Shown: one piece after another, positions 17,078 through 27,557 of the stretch
Layout of the letters: every line of letters starts with the position of its first letter
Numbering within the stretch: position 1 is the stretch's first letter
From: Streptomyces sp. 549
GTDB taxonomy: Bacteria > Actinomycetota > Actinomycetes > Streptomycetales > Streptomycetaceae
DNA: 64,000 nt
NCBI RefSeq assembly: GCF_030124175.1
Contig: NZ_JASKMT010000015.1
Span: 62,001 to 126,000 of the forward strand
Direction of reading: 5' to 3'
Made by a program: the position numbers and the translations under genes
Notes under the pieces: generated by a model
The model's database searches: none
The model's input: only the letters and a program-made list of their open reading frames with translations
What the model was told of the DNA's origin: nothing

Positions 17078-17121
17078 TCGTGCGCCTGCCTATGTCAACG
17101 TTGACATAGGCAGGTGCACGA
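17078..17121. promoter_or_regulatory. 44-bp LacI-type operator palindrome
   Basis: A perfect 30-bp palindrome (17085-17114) is centred on TGTCAACGTTGACA, the kind of CpG-centred site used by LacI-family repressors. With a single mismatched pair it extends to 44 bp (17078-17121). It lies 68 bp upstream of the kinase start and ~130 bp upstream of the regulator start, so it can control both directions. A half-site, CGTTGACG, sits just upstream of the binding-protein gene (15843-15850). Confidence 0.8.
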
Positions 17122-17188
17122 TGCTGGACTCCTCCCGTCCGGGCTGCCACGGCCGGGCGCCCAGCCCGTCCAGCGAAAGGGTCCCGCG

Positions 17189-18199
17189 ATGACCGCGAAC
17201 CGCCACCCCGACCCCCAGGCGCCGGTCGCCGTGCTCGGCGAGTGCGTGGCCGACGCCTTCGTGGTGCCCGGACCCGCCGACGCGCCGGCGGCGTCCCTGG
17301 GGCTGGAGGTGCTGCCCGGCGGCGGCCCGGCCAACACGGCCGTGGCCCTGGCCAGGCTGGGCACGCGGACCCGCTTCCTGGGCCGGCTGTCGACCGACGT
17401 CTTCGGCCGCCTCTTCCGCGAGCACCTGCGCAGCTCCGGCGTGGACCTCGGCTCGTCCGTCACCGCCGCCGAGTCCAGCACGCTCGCGGTGGCCGACCTG
17501 GACGCCGAGGGCCGGGCCGACTACTCCTTCCACGCGGAGGCCACCGCCGACTGGCAGTGGACCGGCGAGGAACTGGCCGCCGCCACCGCGCCCGGCATGT
17601 CCTGCCTGCACACCGGCTCGCTGGCCCTGGTGCGCCCGCCCGGCGGCGCGGCCGTCGAGGACCTCCTCGCGTCGGCGCGGGAGCGGGCCACCGTCTCGCT
17701 CGACCCCAACGTGCGCCCGCTGCTGGTGGACCCGGCCGAGTACCGGGCCCGGCTGCCCCGCTGGTGCGCCGCCGCGGACGTGCTGCGGCTCTCCGACGAC
17801 GACCTCGCGCACCTGCTGCCGGGCGCGTCCCCGGAGCAGGCCGCGGACACCTTCCACGGCCTCGGCACGCCGCTGGTCGTCATCACGCTCGGACCCGCCG
17901 GCGTGTTCGCCTCCCTGGACGGCCACCGCCTGCGGCTGGACGCGCCGCCGACGGAGGTGGTGGACACCGTCGGCGCCGGGGACTCCTTCATGGCCGGCTT
18001 CCTGCACGCCCTCCACCACGACGGCGCCCTAGGCGGACGCCTCACCGGTCCTGGCAGCCCCGGCAGCCCCGACCGGAAGGGCCGCCCCGGAGGGCTCGAC
18101 GAGGGCACGCTGCACGCGGCCCTCACCTTCGGCCTGCGGGTCGCCGCCCTCACCTGCGCGGTGCGCGGCGCCAACCCGCCCTGGGCGCCCCTGCCCTGA
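17189..18199 (+). CDS. PfkB-family sugar kinase, probable fructokinase
   Basis: 336-residue ribokinase-fold kinase that phosphorylates a sugar with ATP. The N-terminal PfkB signature is GGGPANTAVALARLG. The C-terminal signature DTVGAGDSFMAGFL carries the catalytic Asp and anion hole. The ATG at 17189 has AAAGGG upstream and skips a 25-codon extension that would cover the operator. Context (GH32 enzyme, sugar importer) points to fructose; the family also contains ribokinases and 2-keto-3-deoxygluconate kinases. The stop codon lies in the first unit of a tandem repeat. Confidence 0.9.
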   Translation: MTANRHPDPQAPVAVLGECVADAFVVPGPADAPAASLGLEVLPGGGPANTAVALARLGTRTRFLGRLSTDVFGRLFREHLRSSGVDLGSSVTAAESSTLAVADLDAEGRADYSFHAEATADWQWTGEELAAATAPGMSCLHTGSLALVRPPGGAAVEDLLASARERATVSLDPNVRPLLVDPAEYRARLPRWCAAADVLRLSDDDLAHLLPGASPEQAADTFHGLGTPLVVITLGPAGVFASLDGHRLRLDAPPTEVVDTVGAGDSFMAGFLHALHHDGALGGRLTGPGSPGSPDRKGRPGGLDEGTLHAALTFGLRVAALTCAVRGANPPWAPLP

Positions 18200-18323
18200 C
18201 GGCCCGGGCGCCTGACGGCCCGGGCGCCTGACGGCCCGGGCGCCTGACGGCCCGGGCGCCTGACGGCCCGGGCGCCTGACGGCCCGGGCGCCTGACGGCC
18301 CGGGCGCCTGACGGCCCGGGCGC
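18196..18323. repeat. Eight tandem copies of a 16-bp unit over the kinase stop codon
   Basis: CTGACGGCCCGGGCGC is repeated eight times without error (18196-18323), with a partial ninth. The TGA of the kinase gene is inside the first copy. Because 16 is not a multiple of 3, the embedded TGA stops all three forward frames. Each unit contains the palindrome GCCCGGGC, so the RNA can form many alternative hairpins and may act as a terminator. Confidence 0.95.
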
Positions 18324-18370
18324 CTGACCGGCCTGTTATCTGTCCGGCCGCCGAACGGCTCCCGGGACCA

Positions 18371-18404
18371 GGGCCGTTCGGCCCGGGGAAGGGACCTTCG
18401 GAGG
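18371..18404 (+). promoter_or_regulatory. Two phased GGGnCC-type boxes upstream of adhE
   Basis: GGGCCGTTCGGCCC (18371-18384, arms GGGCC/GGCCC) and GGGACCTTCGGAGG (18391-18404) lie exactly 20 bp apart, two helical turns. They resemble the GGGAC-type boxes bound by the DosR/DevR (OsdR) hypoxia regulators, from memory. They are 63-96 bp upstream of the adhE start. An oxygen-responsive promoter is inferred, not shown. Confidence 0.4.
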
Positions 18405-18466
18405 CTGCGGCACGGCCCCGGCCAGGGGTGGAATGGAGTCACCGGCAAGCACAGAGGTGATCCAGC

Positions 18467-21121
18467 ATGGCTGAGGCAGCCAGCGTTCCGACCCCCGTCC
18501 CCACCGAAGCGGCACTGCACGTCGACTCCCTGGTCTCCGGGGCGCTCAAGGCGCTGGACGACTTCCGCTCCCTCAGTCAGGAGCAGGTCGACCACATCGT
18601 GCGACGCGCCTCGCTGGCGGCCCTGAGCCGGCACACCGACCTGGCGCTGCTGGCGGTGGAGGAGACCGGGCGCGGCCTGTTCGAGGACAAGGCGGTGAAG
18701 AACCTCTTCGCCTGCGAACACGTCACACACTCCATGGCGGACTGGAAGACCGTCGGTGTGATCAACCGCGACGAACTGACCGGCATCGTGGAGATCGCCG
18801 ACCCGGTCGGTGTGGTCTGCGCCCTGACGCCGGTCACCAACCCGACGTCCACCACCGTGTTCAAGGCCCTCATCGCGCTGAAGACCCGCAACCCGGTCGT
18901 GTTCGCCTTCCACCCCTCCGCCCAGCGGTGCAGCGTGGAGGCGGCCCGGATCGTCCGGGACGCGGCGGTCGCCGCCGGCGCCCCGGAGAACTGCGTGCAG
19001 TGGGTGGAGCAGCCGTCCGCGGAGGCGACCCGCCTGCTGATGCACCATGACGGCGTCGCGATGATCCTGGCCACCGGCGGCAACGCCATGGTCAAGGCGG
19101 CCTACTCGTGCGGCAAGCCGGCCCTCGGGGTCGGCGCCGGCAACGTGCCCGCCTACGTCACCGCCACCGCCGACGTGCGCCGCGCCGTCCACGACATCGT
19201 GATGTCGAAGGCGTTCGACCACGGCATGGTGTGCGCCTCCGAGCAGGCCGTCATCCTCGACCCCGAGATCCGCGACGCCGCCCTGGCAGAGTTCTCGCTG
19301 CTGGGCGCGCACCGCGCGTCGGCCGCGGAGAAGAAGAAGCTGGAGCGCCTCTTCTTCGGCGCGGAGGCCGGCGGACACAACTGCGCCCAGGCGCGGCTCA
19401 ACCCCGAGGTGGTCGGCAAGCCCGCCGTGTGGCTGGCCGAGCAGGCCGGGTTCACCGTGCCGCCCGGCACCTCGGTGATCCTGGTGGAGGCCGCCGAGGT
19501 CGGACCGCGCGAACCCCTCACCCGGGAGAAGCTGACCCCCGTCCTGGCGGTGCTGCACGCCACCGGCACCGACCACGGCATGCAACTCGCCTCACAGATG
19601 GTCGAGTTCGACGGCCTCGGGCACAGCGCGGCGATCCACACCGCCGACGAAGGCCTCGCGGAGCAGTTCGCCGAGCGGATTCGCGCGGTGCGCATCATCG
19701 TCAACTCGCCGTCCAGCTTCGGCGGGATAGGCGACGTCTACAACGCGTTCCTGCCCTCGCTCACCCTCGGCTGCGGCAGCTACGGACGCAACTCCGTCTC
19801 CGGCAACGTCACCGCCGCCGACCTGATCAACATCAAGCGGGTCGGCCGCCGCAACACCAACATGCAGTGGTTCAAGGTGCCGCCGCGCATCTACTTCGAA
19901 CGCAACTCGCTGCGCCACCTGGGCGAGATGCCCGGCATGCGCCGTGTCACCCTGGTGACCGACCGCACCATGTCCGACCTGGGCTTCGTCGCCCGGGTCA
20001 CCGGCCTGCTCGCGGCCCGCGCCGAGCCGCCCGCGCTCCAGGTGATCGACGACGTCGAGCCGAACCCGGAGCTGGCCACCGTCGAGGCGGGAGCGGCCCG
20101 GATGCGTGACTTCCGCCCCGACACCGTCATCGCGCTGGGCGGCGGCTCGCCGATCGACGCGGCGAAGGTGATGTGGCTGCTCTACGAGCACCCCGAGGTG
20201 GCCTTCGCCGACACCAAGGAGAAGTTCCTCGACATCCGCAAGCGCGCCTACCGCTTCCCGGCCCTCGGCGCCAAGGCGCAGCTGGTGGCGATCCCGACCA
20301 CCTCCGGCACCGGCGCGGAGGTGACACCGTTCGCGGTCGTGTCCGACCCGGCCAGCGCCCGCAAGTACCCCCTGGCGGACTACGCGCTGACCCCGGACGT
20401 CGCCATCGTCGACCCGGCGCTGGCGATGGACCTGCCGCCGCGGGTCACCGCCGACTCCGGCTTCGACGCCCTCACCCACGCCACCGAGGCGTACGTCTCG
20501 GTGTACGCCAGCGACTACACCGACGGGCTCTGCCTCCAGGCCATCAAGCTCGTCTTCGGCAACCTGGAGAGCTGCGTCACCGCGGGTGCCGCCGACCCCC
20601 AGGCCCGGGAGCGCATGCACAACGCCTCCACGGTGGCGGGCATGGCGTTCGCCAACGCCTTCCTCGGACTGGTGCACGCCATGGCCCACACCCTCGGCAA
20701 CACCTTCGGCGTCACCCACGGACGCACCAACGCGCTGCTGCTGCCGCACGTCATCCGGCACAACGGCACCGTCACCGCCAAGGCGACGCCGTGGCCCAAG
20801 GCGGAGGTGTACCGGGCGCCCGAGCGCTTCCAGGACATCGCCAGGACGCTGGGCCTGCCCGCGGCCACCCCGGCCGAAGCGGTGGAGTCCTACGCGCGGG
20901 CCGTCGAGGACCTCCGGGCGCGCTGCGGACTGCCGGCGTCCTTCCAGGAGGAGGGGGTCGACGAGCGCGCGTTCCTCGACGCCCTGCCGCAGCAGGCCCT
21001 GAACGCCTACGCCGACCAGTGCGCGCCCGCCAACCCGCGCATGCCGATGCTCGACGAGATGAAGCAGCTCATGCGGACCGCCTACTACGGCAGCGCCGAC
21101 CTGACGCCCGACGCCGGATGA
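18467..21121 (+). CDS. adhE: Bifunctional acetaldehyde-CoA/alcohol dehydrogenase (AdhE)
   Basis: 884-residue fusion, the usual AdhE length. It reduces acetyl-CoA to acetaldehyde and then to ethanol, regenerating two NAD+. The N-terminal ~450 residues are a CoA-acylating aldehyde dehydrogenase with the catalytic cysteine at about residue 256 ([11 protein letters not shown]). A linker ([18 protein letters not shown]) leads to an iron-type alcohol dehydrogenase with [10 protein letters not shown], the metal-binding histidine block [11 protein letters not shown] and [17 protein letters not shown]. The ATG at 18467 is preceded by AGAGGTGATCC. It is first in an operon with pflB and pflA. Confidence 0.97.
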   Translation: MAEAASVPTPVPTEAALHVDSLVSGALKALDDFRSLSQEQVDHIVRRASLAALSRHTDLALLAVEETGRGLFEDKAVKNLFACEHVTHSMADWKTVGVINRDELTGIVEIADPVGVVCALTPVTNPTSTTVFKALIALKTRNPVVFAFHPSAQRCSVEAARIVRDAAVAAGAPENCVQWVEQPSAEATRLLMHHDGVAMILATGGNAMVKAAYSCGKPALGVGAGNVPAYVTATADVRRAVHDIVMSKAFDHGMVCASEQAVILDPEIRDAALAEFSLLGAHRASAAEKKKLERLFFGAEAGGHNCAQARLNPEVVGKPAVWLAEQAGFTVPPGTSVILVEAAEVGPREPLTREKLTPVLAVLHATGTDHGMQLASQMVEFDGLGHSAAIHTADEGLAEQFAERIRAVRIIVNSPSSFGGIGDVYNAFLPSLTLGCGSYGRNSVSGNVTAADLINIKRVGRRNTNMQWFKVPPRIYFERNSLRHLGEMPGMRRVTLVTDRTMSDLGFVARVTGLLAARAEPPALQVIDDVEPNPELATVEAGAARMRDFRPDTVIALGGGSPIDAAKVMWLLYEHPEVAFADTKEKFLDIRKRAYRFPALGAKAQLVAIPTTSGTGAEVTPFAVVSDPASARKYPLADYALTPDVAIVDPALAMDLPPRVTADSGFDALTHATEAYVSVYASDYTDGLCLQAIKLVFGNLESCVTAGAADPQARERMHNASTVAGMAFANAFLGLVHAMAHTLGNTFGVTHGRTNALLLPHVIRHNGTVTAKATPWPKAEVYRAPERFQDIARTLGLPAATPAEAVESYARAVEDLRARCGLPASFQEEGVDERAFLDALPQQALNAYADQCAPANPRMPMLDEMKQLMRTAYYGSADLTPDAG

Positions 21122-21185
21122 GCGGGCCGCGATCCGGCCCGCCCGTCCGCCCACCGACCGCACCGCACCCCGGAGGGGACAGACC

Positions 21186-23444
21186 ATGACCACGCACCCG
21201 ACATCGACGGCACAGGGACACGGCGCCTGGGAGGGCTTCAGGGGCGGGCTGTGGCGCGACGCGATCGACGTCCGGGACTTCGTCCAGCACAACTACACCC
21301 CCTACGAGGGCGACGGCTCCTTCCTCACCGGCCCGACCGACCGCACCCGCCGCGTCTGGGCCCGCATCGAGCAGATGCTGCCCGAGGAGGCCGAGCGGGG
21401 CATCCACGACGTGGACACCTCCACCCCTTCGACGATCACCGCCTTCGGCCCCGGCTGGATCGACCGCGAGCACGAACTGGTCGTGGGACTCCAGACGGAC
21501 GCCCCGCTGCGCCGGGCGATCATGCCCGCCGGCGGCTGGCGCATGGTGGAGGCGGCGCTGCGCGCCTACGGCCACGAGCCGGACCCGGCCGTCAAGGAGG
21601 TCTTCACCCGGCACCGCAAGACCCACAACGACGGGGTCTTCGACGCCTACACCCCCGAGATCCGGGCCTGCCGCTCGGCGGGCGTCATCACCGGCCTGCC
21701 CGACTCCTACGGCCGGGGCCGCATCATCGGCGACTACCGCCGGGTCGCGCTGTACGGCGTGGACCGCCTGGTCGCCGCGAAGGAGGCCGAGCAGGCCGCG
21801 CTGGCCGCGCGGTGGCCCACCGAGGACGTGATCCGCGCCCGCGAGGAGACCGCCGAGCAGATCCGCGCCCTGGGCGAACTGGCGGAGATGGCCGCCTCCT
21901 ACGGCTACGACGTCTCCCGTCCGGCCGTCACAGGCCGCGAGGCCGTGCAGTGGCTGTACTTCGGCTACCTGGCGGCGGTGAAGGAGCAGAACGGCGCGGC
22001 CATGTCCATCGGCCGCATCGACGCCTTCCTCGACGTGTACCTGCAACGCGACCTGGCCGGCGGTGTGCTGACCGAGGCCGCCGCACAGGAGCTGATCGAC
22101 GACTTCGTCATCAAGTTGCGCATCGTGCGCTTCCTGCGCACTCCGGAGTACAACGAGCTGTACTCCGGCGACCCGACCTGGGTCACCTGGTCGCTGGCCG
22201 GCATGGGCGACGACGGCCGCCCGCTGGTCACCCGCACCAGCTTCCGCGCCCTGCAGACCCTGTACAACCTGGGCCCGGCGCCGGAGCCCAACCTGACCGT
22301 CTTCTGGTCCCCGCGGCTGCCGGCCGGCTTCAAGCAGTACGCCGCCCGTGTCGCCGTCGACACCAGCGCCCTGCAGTTCGAGTCCGACGAGCTGATGCGG
22401 CCCAAGTACGGCGACGACACCGCCATCGCCTGCTGCGTCTCCGCGATGGCCATGGGCCGCCAGATGCAGTTCTTCGGCGCACGGGTCAACGTGGCCAAGG
22501 TGCTGCTCTACGCGATCAACGGCGGCCGGGACGAACTGACCGGCGAGCAGGTCGTGGAGGGCTTCGAGCCGATCACCGGCGACGTGCTCGACTACGAGAC
22601 CGTGGCCGCGCGGTACGACGCCATGCTGGAGTGGCTGGCGAGGACATACGTTCACGCGCTCAACGTCATCCACTACATGCACGACAAGTACGCCTACGAG
22701 CGGCTGGAGATGGCGCTGCACGACGGCGAGGTGCTGCGCACCATGGCCTGCGGCATCGCGGGCCTGTCCGTCGCGGTGGACTCGCTCTCGGCCGTGCGGC
22801 ACGCCAGGGTCGAGGTCGTCCGCGACAGCACCGGGCTGGCCGTGGACTACCGGATCGAGGGCGACTACCCGGCCTACGGCAACAACGACGACCGGGCCGA
22901 CGACCTCGCCCGCGAACTGGTGCACGGCTTCATGGCGAAGATCCGCGAGCACGCCACCTACCGGCAGGCGGTCCACACCCAGTCGGTGCTGACCATCACC
23001 TCCAACGTGGTGTACGGCCGCAAGACCGGCAACACCCCCGACGGCCGCCGGGCCGGTGCCCCCTTCGCACCGGGCGCCAACCCGATGAACGGCCGCGACG
23101 CGCACGGCTACGTGGCCTCGGCACTGTCCGTGGCGAAGATCGACTACGACGACGCGGAGGACGGCATCTCGCTCACCAACACCATCACGCCCGACGCGCT
23201 GGGCCGCACCCCCGAGGAGCGGGCCGGCAACCTCGCCGGGGTCCTGGACGGCTTCGTCTCCTGCGGCGGGTTCCACATGAACGTCAACGTCCTGGACGAG
23301 AGCACCCTGCGCGACGCGATGGCCCACCCGGAGAAGTACCCGCAGCTCACCATCCGGGTCTCCGGCTACGCGGTGAACTTCCACCGGCTGACCACCGAGC
23401 AGCAGCTCGACGTCATCAACCGCACCTTCCACGGTGCGCTGTGA
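21186..23444 (+). CDS. pflB: Pyruvate formate-lyase (formate C-acetyltransferase)
   Basis: 752-residue glycyl-radical enzyme that splits pyruvate and CoA into acetyl-CoA and formate without oxygen. The two adjacent active-site cysteines are at about residues 416-417 (IACCVSAM, then [24 protein letters not shown]). The radical glycine is at about 727 in RVSGYAVNF, 25 residues from the end, as in Escherichia coli PflB. It starts 64 nt after adhE behind GGAGGGG. The radical form is destroyed by oxygen, so the gene implies anaerobic or microaerobic use. Its stop overlaps the start of the activase gene. Confidence 0.98.
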   Translation: MTTHPTSTAQGHGAWEGFRGGLWRDAIDVRDFVQHNYTPYEGDGSFLTGPTDRTRRVWARIEQMLPEEAERGIHDVDTSTPSTITAFGPGWIDREHELVVGLQTDAPLRRAIMPAGGWRMVEAALRAYGHEPDPAVKEVFTRHRKTHNDGVFDAYTPEIRACRSAGVITGLPDSYGRGRIIGDYRRVALYGVDRLVAAKEAEQAALAARWPTEDVIRAREETAEQIRALGELAEMAASYGYDVSRPAVTGREAVQWLYFGYLAAVKEQNGAAMSIGRIDAFLDVYLQRDLAGGVLTEAAAQELIDDFVIKLRIVRFLRTPEYNELYSGDPTWVTWSLAGMGDDGRPLVTRTSFRALQTLYNLGPAPEPNLTVFWSPRLPAGFKQYAARVAVDTSALQFESDELMRPKYGDDTAIACCVSAMAMGRQMQFFGARVNVAKVLLYAINGGRDELTGEQVVEGFEPITGDVLDYETVAARYDAMLEWLARTYVHALNVIHYMHDKYAYERLEMALHDGEVLRTMACGIAGLSVAVDSLSAVRHARVEVVRDSTGLAVDYRIEGDYPAYGNNDDRADDLARELVHGFMAKIREHATYRQAVHTQSVLTITSNVVYGRKTGNTPDGRRAGAPFAPGANPMNGRDAHGYVASALSVAKIDYDDAEDGISLTNTITPDALGRTPEERAGNLAGVLDGFVSCGGFHMNVNVLDESTLRDAMAHPEKYPQLTIRVSGYAVNFHRLTTEQQLDVINRTFHGAL

Positions 23445-24352
23445 CCGCCTGCCGGGGCGCCGGGAGGGCGGCGTCCAGCACCGGGTCCACGCTGTCCGCC
23501 GTGCCCGCCGCGGGCCCCCGCGGGAGTGGCCCCGCGGCGACCCCGGCGGGGGACGGCCACGCGGCGACGGCGGCCGGGGCTGACGCCGCGGCGACCCCGG
23601 CCGGTGCCGCCAGTCGGCGGCCCGTCACCGGGTCGCTCCACTCCTGGGACCTGTCCACCGGCGTCGACGGTCCCGGCACCCGCTTTGTCGCCTTCCTCGC
23701 CGGGTGCCCGCTGGCCTGCATGTACTGCCACAACCCCGACACCTGGCAGCTGCGCAACGGCCGCCGCACCACTGCGGCCGAGCTGGTCGAGGAGGCCGGC
23801 AAGTACCGGGACTTCATCCGGGCGGCCGGCGGCGGGGCCACGGTGAGCGGCGGCGAACCGCTGCTCCAGCCGGTGTTCACCCACGAACTGCTGCACCGCT
23901 TCAAGCACGGGCTGGGCCTGCACACCGCCCTGGACACCTCCGGCTTCCTGGGCGCCCGCGCCTCGGACGCGCTGTTGGCCGACACCGACCTGGTGCTTCT
24001 GGACATCAAGTCCTGGGACCGGGACCTCTACCGCCGGGTGACCGGCAGGGAACTCCAACCGACCCTGGACTTCGCCCAGCGCCTGGCCCGCCGCGGCTCG
24101 GACGTGTGGGTCAGGTTCGTCCTGGTGCCGGGCCTCACCGACGACCCGGAGAACGTCGACGGCGTCGCCGCCTTCGCCGCCTCCCTGGGCAACGTCAGCC
24201 GGGTCGACGTGCTGCCCTTCCACCGGCTGGGCGCCGCCAAGTGGGCGGCGCTGAACCGGCCGTTCCCACTGGCGGACACCCCGCCGCCGACGCCGGAGCA
24301 GGTGGCGGCGGCCCGGGAGGTCTTCCAGCGGCGCGGACTGCACGCCGTCTGA
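23441..24352 (+). CDS. pflA: Pyruvate formate-lyase-activating enzyme (radical SAM)
   Basis: 303-residue radical SAM enzyme that installs the glycyl radical on PflB. The cluster motif [10 protein letters not shown] (CxxxCxxC) lies near residue 90, after the PFL-activase signature [29 protein letters not shown]-type SAM contacts are also seen ([12 protein letters not shown]). The GTG at 23441 overlaps the pflB stop codon. Odd feature: the first ~60 residues are Ala/Gly/Pro-rich and absent from typical activases, so a later start is possible, although I see no better ribosome site. The pairing with pflB makes the function secure. Confidence 0.94.
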   Translation: MTACRGAGRAASSTGSTLSAVPAAGPRGSGPAATPAGDGHAATAAGADAAATPAGAASRRPVTGSLHSWDLSTGVDGPGTRFVAFLAGCPLACMYCHNPDTWQLRNGRRTTAAELVEEAGKYRDFIRAAGGGATVSGGEPLLQPVFTHELLHRFKHGLGLHTALDTSGFLGARASDALLADTDLVLLDIKSWDRDLYRRVTGRELQPTLDFAQRLARRGSDVWVRFVLVPGLTDDPENVDGVAAFAASLGNVSRVDVLPFHRLGAAKWAALNRPFPLADTPPPTPEQVAAAREVFQRRGLHAV

Positions 24353-24400
24353 CTCCCGGTGCGGGCAGACCGCGTCGGCCCGGGCCGGCACGCGCCCGCC

Positions 24401-26059
24401 TCAGCCGGCCTTCGGCCGGGCGCGGTCGGTGACGGACGCCAGGTCCAGCCCGCGCGGCAGGGTGCCGAACGCCGAACCCCAGTCGCCGCCCAGCCGGGAG
24501 GCGCAGAAGGAGTCCGCCACCGCCGACGGCGCCCAGCGCACCAGCAGCGAACCCTGGAGCACCAGCGCCATCCGCTCCACCAGCCGCCGGGCCCGGCCCT
24601 CGACGCCGTCCAGGTCGGCCAGCTCCGTCAGCAGGTCCTTCACCGCGCCGTCCAGCCGGTGGTCGGCGCCGCGGGCGGCCCCCACCTCGGTGAGGAAGGC
24701 GTCCAGCGCGCCCGGCTCACGCTGCAGCGCCCGCAGCACGTCCAACGCCTGCACGTTGCCCGCGCCCTCCCAGATCGAGTTCAGCGGCGACTCGCGCAGC
24801 AGCCGGGGCATACCCGACTCCTCCACGTAGCCGTTGCCGCCCAGGCACTCCAGCGCCTCCGCGGCCACCGGTGTGCAGCGCTTCGTCACCCAGTACTTCG
24901 CGGCCGGCAGCGCCAGCCGCAGCAGCTGCCGCTCCTCTTCGTCGCCACCGGCCGCCCGGTCGTGGGCGGCGGCCAGGCGCAGCGCCAGCGTCGTCGCCGC
25001 CTCCGACTCCAGCGCGAGGTCGGCCAGCACGTTGCGCATGAGCGGCTTGTCCAGCAGCGTGCCGCCGAACGCCGTGCGGTGCGCGGCGTGGTGGGTGGCC
25101 TGGGCGACAGCCTGGCGCATCAGCGCCGCCGAGCCCGTCACGCAGTCCAGCCTGGTCGCCGCCACCATCTCGATGATGGTGGCCACGCCCCGGCCCTCCT
25201 CACCGACGCGGCGCGCCCAGGTGGAGCCGTCGAACTCCACTTCGGCCGAGGCGTTCGACCGGTTGCCGAGCTTGTCCTTCAGCCGCTGGATGCGGAAGGT
25301 GTTGCGGCTGCCGTCGGGCAGCACCCGCGGCAGCAGGAAGCAGGTCGGGCGGCCCTCGCCGGGCCCGGCCTGCGCCAGCACCAGGAACACGTCGGACATC
25401 GGGGCCGAGCAGAACCACTTGTGCCCGGTCAGCGTGTAGGTGCCGTCCTCGGCCAGCGGCTCCGCCCGGGTCGTGTTGGCCCGCACGTCGGAGCCGCCCT
25501 GCTTCTCCGTCATGCCCATGCCCGCCAGCACGCCGGCCTTGGCCGCCGCCGGACGCAGCCCCGGCTCGTAGGTGCGCGAGACCAGCCGGGGCTCCCACTC
25601 CGCCGCCAGGTGCGGATCGGCCCGCAGCGCGGGCACCGCGGCGTGGGTCATCGACAGCGGGCAGCCGTGACCGGCCTCCACCTGCGACCACACCAGGAAC
25701 CCCGCGCTGCGCCGCAGCTGCCCGTCCGGACGCGACCAGGCGTCCGTCAGCCCCGCCGCCGTGCCGTGCTCCAGCAGCCGGTGCCAGGACGGGTGGAAGT
25801 CCACCTCGTCGACGCGGTGGCCGTACCGGTCGTGGGTGCGCAGCTCCGGCGGATGGCTGTTCGCCTCCGCCCCCCACCGCTGTGCCTCGGCGGAGCCGGC
25901 GAGGCGGCCCAGCGCGCTCAGCTCGGCCTCCGCCTGCGCGCGCTGTTCCTCACCCACGTGCCGCCGCACGCCCTCCACCAGCGCCTGGTCCTGGGCGTAG
26001 ACGTCATAACCCTCCAGGGGCGGCGGCTGGTTCGTCACGGTGTGCGTCGTGGCTGCCAT
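24401..26059 (-). CDS. Acyl-CoA dehydrogenase family protein, AidB-like
   Basis: 552-residue flavoprotein of the acyl-CoA dehydrogenase superfamily. At this length, with the N-terminal block (HPPELRTHDRYGHRVDEVDFHPSWHRLL) and GMGMTEKQGGSDVRANTT, it resembles AidB rather than short-chain fatty-acid dehydrogenases. The family fold continues with LTGHKWFCSAPMSD and ECLGGNGYVEESGMPRLLRE. AidB binds DNA and is linked to alkylation resistance, but its reaction is not established, so a catabolic acyl-CoA dehydrogenase cannot be ruled out. ATG 26059; convergent with pflA. Confidence 0.87.
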   Translation of the reverse strand: MAATTHTVTNQPPPLEGYDVYAQDQALVEGVRRHVGEEQRAQAEAELSALGRLAGSAEAQRWGAEANSHPPELRTHDRYGHRVDEVDFHPSWHRLLEHGTAAGLTDAWSRPDGQLRRSAGFLVWSQVEAGHGCPLSMTHAAVPALRADPHLAAEWEPRLVSRTYEPGLRPAAAKAGVLAGMGMTEKQGGSDVRANTTRAEPLAEDGTYTLTGHKWFCSAPMSDVFLVLAQAGPGEGRPTCFLLPRVLPDGSRNTFRIQRLKDKLGNRSNASAEVEFDGSTWARRVGEEGRGVATIIEMVAATRLDCVTGSAALMRQAVAQATHHAAHRTAFGGTLLDKPLMRNVLADLALESEAATTLALRLAAAHDRAAGGDEEERQLLRLALPAAKYWVTKRCTPVAAEALECLGGNGYVEESGMPRLLRESPLNSIWEGAGNVQALDVLRALQREPGALDAFLTEVGAARGADHRLDGAVKDLLTELADLDGVEGRARRLVERMALVLQGSLLVRWAPSAVADSFCASRLGGDWGSAFGTLPRGLDLASVTDRARPKAG

Positions 26060-26180
26060 GCCGCCCAGCCTAAGGGCTGTCCCGCCGTCCGCCAGGGTGC
26101 CCGGCCCCCGTTCCGGGGTCCGGTGGGCACGCCTGGTCGCCGGTGGGCTTCGCAGGCCGCAGGGCGGATACGTTAAGGGG

Positions 26181-27431
26181 GTGCGAGCAGCCACTTCACC
26201 CCCGAACCGGCCCAGTCGCCGTCGGGCAAGAACACGCCTTCTGTACCGGAACATCCCGAAACGGAGGCTCACCTGGCTGCTCCTGAAGGACACCGTCAAC
26301 TCCTGTATCGAGTACCGCATCCTGGGACTCGCGGCAGAGGCGGCCTTCTTCACCCTGCTGTCCCTGCCGCCCCTGCTGATGGGCCTGCTCGGCCTGCTGG
26401 GCTACCTCGACTCCTGGATCGGCACCGACACCATCGCCAGCGTCCGGGACAACATCCTCGACGCCTCCGCCACGGTGCTCTCCGAGCGCGGCGTCAACGA
26501 CATCGCCGCACCGCTCATCGACGACGTCATCGACGGGGGGCGGCCGGACATCATCTCGTTCGGTTTCGCCCTGGCCCTGTGGTCCGGCTCGCGCGCGGTC
26601 AACGTGTTCATCGACACCATCACCGTGATGTACGGCCTCGACGGGCACCGCGGCATCGTCAAGACCCGGCTGCTCGCCTTCCTGCTGTACATCATCGCGC
26701 TGCTCATCGGCGCGGTGGCGCTGCCGCTGATGGTGGTGGGCCCCAACGCCGTCATCAGCTGGGTCCCGCAGGCCGAACTGCTGGTGCGGATCTTCTACTG
26801 GCCGACCGTGCTGCTGCTGTCCGTCGTCTTCCTCACCACGCTGTTCCACGTCTCGGTACCGGTCCGCTCACCGTGGCGCGAGGACATCCCCGGGGCGATG
26901 GTCTCCCTGCTGATGTGGGTGGGCGGCAGCTTCCTGCTGCGCATCTACCTCACGTCGACGGTCGAGGGGCCCACCATCTACGGCTCGCTCGCCGCCCCCG
27001 TCGCGATCCTGCTGTGGATCTTCATCTCGGCGTTCGCCGTGCTGGTCGGTGCGGCCGTCAACGCTGCCATCGACCGGGTGTGGCCCTCGGTCGCCACCGC
27101 CGCCGCCCGCCGGGCCCGGGACCGCCAGCGTGAGAAGGAGGCCGCCGAGGTCATCGCCGCGGTGGCGGCGCGCAGGGCGGTACGGGAGGCCCGCGCCGGG
27201 CCGGACGCCGCGCCGGACGGCGGCGACACCGGCGACGGTGGCGACGCCGATGAGCGGGGCACCCCCGGTACCGGGGACGACGGGGACGCCGCCCGGGGCG
27301 CCGACGACGGCGAGGAGGAGCCGGGGACGGCGGACGGACCCGGTCAGCCCGCCGAGTTCCCCGAACGCTGGGCCCGCTTCCTGCCGCCGGAGGACGTCCG
27401 GTCCCGGCTCAAGGGCCCGCCCCGCGACTAA
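26181..27431 (+). CDS. YihY/BrkB-family integral membrane protein
   Basis: ~416-residue inner-membrane protein. It starts with an Arg-rich tail and the family block LLLKDTVNSCIEYRILGLAAEAAFFTLLSLPPLL. About six transmembrane helices follow, including GSRAVNVFIDTITVMYG and the conserved YGSLAAPVAILLWIFISAFAVLVGAAVNAAID. The C-terminal ~100 residues are a charged, Asp/Gly-rich tail. The start is uncertain: GTG 26181 follows TACGTT by 6 nt, which would fit leaderless transcription. The family was long called 'ribonuclease BN' in error; its function is unknown. Confidence 0.87.
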   Translation: MRAATSPPNRPSRRRARTRLLYRNIPKRRLTWLLLKDTVNSCIEYRILGLAAEAAFFTLLSLPPLLMGLLGLLGYLDSWIGTDTIASVRDNILDASATVLSERGVNDIAAPLIDDVIDGGRPDIISFGFALALWSGSRAVNVFIDTITVMYGLDGHRGIVKTRLLAFLLYIIALLIGAVALPLMVVGPNAVISWVPQAELLVRIFYWPTVLLLSVVFLTTLFHVSVPVRSPWREDIPGAMVSLLMWVGGSFLLRIYLTSTVEGPTIYGSLAAPVAILLWIFISAFAVLVGAAVNAAIDRVWPSVATAAARRARDRQREKEAAEVIAAVAARRAVREARAGPDAAPDGGDTGDGGDADERGTPGTGDDGDAARGADDGEEEPGTADGPGQPAEFPERWARFLPPEDVRSRLKGPPRD

Positions 27432-27557
27432 GGGCTGTCCCGCACACCGCCCCGTCCCGGTCTGTGCCCGGCGTGCACTGGGTGGTGCGCACGGCTCGAA
27501 GAATCGGGCGAACAGTGACAGAGTGAAGGGGACCGCCAGCCAGTTCGGGGGTGTGGC

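Noticed and set aside
18196..18323. Regular repeats considered as a CRISPR array
   Set aside because: The 16-bp units are directly adjacent, with no unique spacers, and there are no cas genes nearby.
18029..19585. Minus-strand frame encoding APGPSGARAVRRPGRQ-like repeats
   Set aside because: The repetitive protein is the 16-bp minisatellite translated in one frame and continues antisense to adhE. No start signal or motif.
21069..23432. 787-codon minus-strand frame opposite pflB
   Set aside because: Antisense shadow; pflB on the plus strand has all catalytic residues, and the shadow has no recognisable domain.
21251..23440. Long plus-strand frame through pflB that joins the activase
   Set aside because: Only the part after 23441 resembles a protein family (radical SAM). 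The upstream 730 codons are pflB read in the wrong frame; the GTGA overlap marks the true start.
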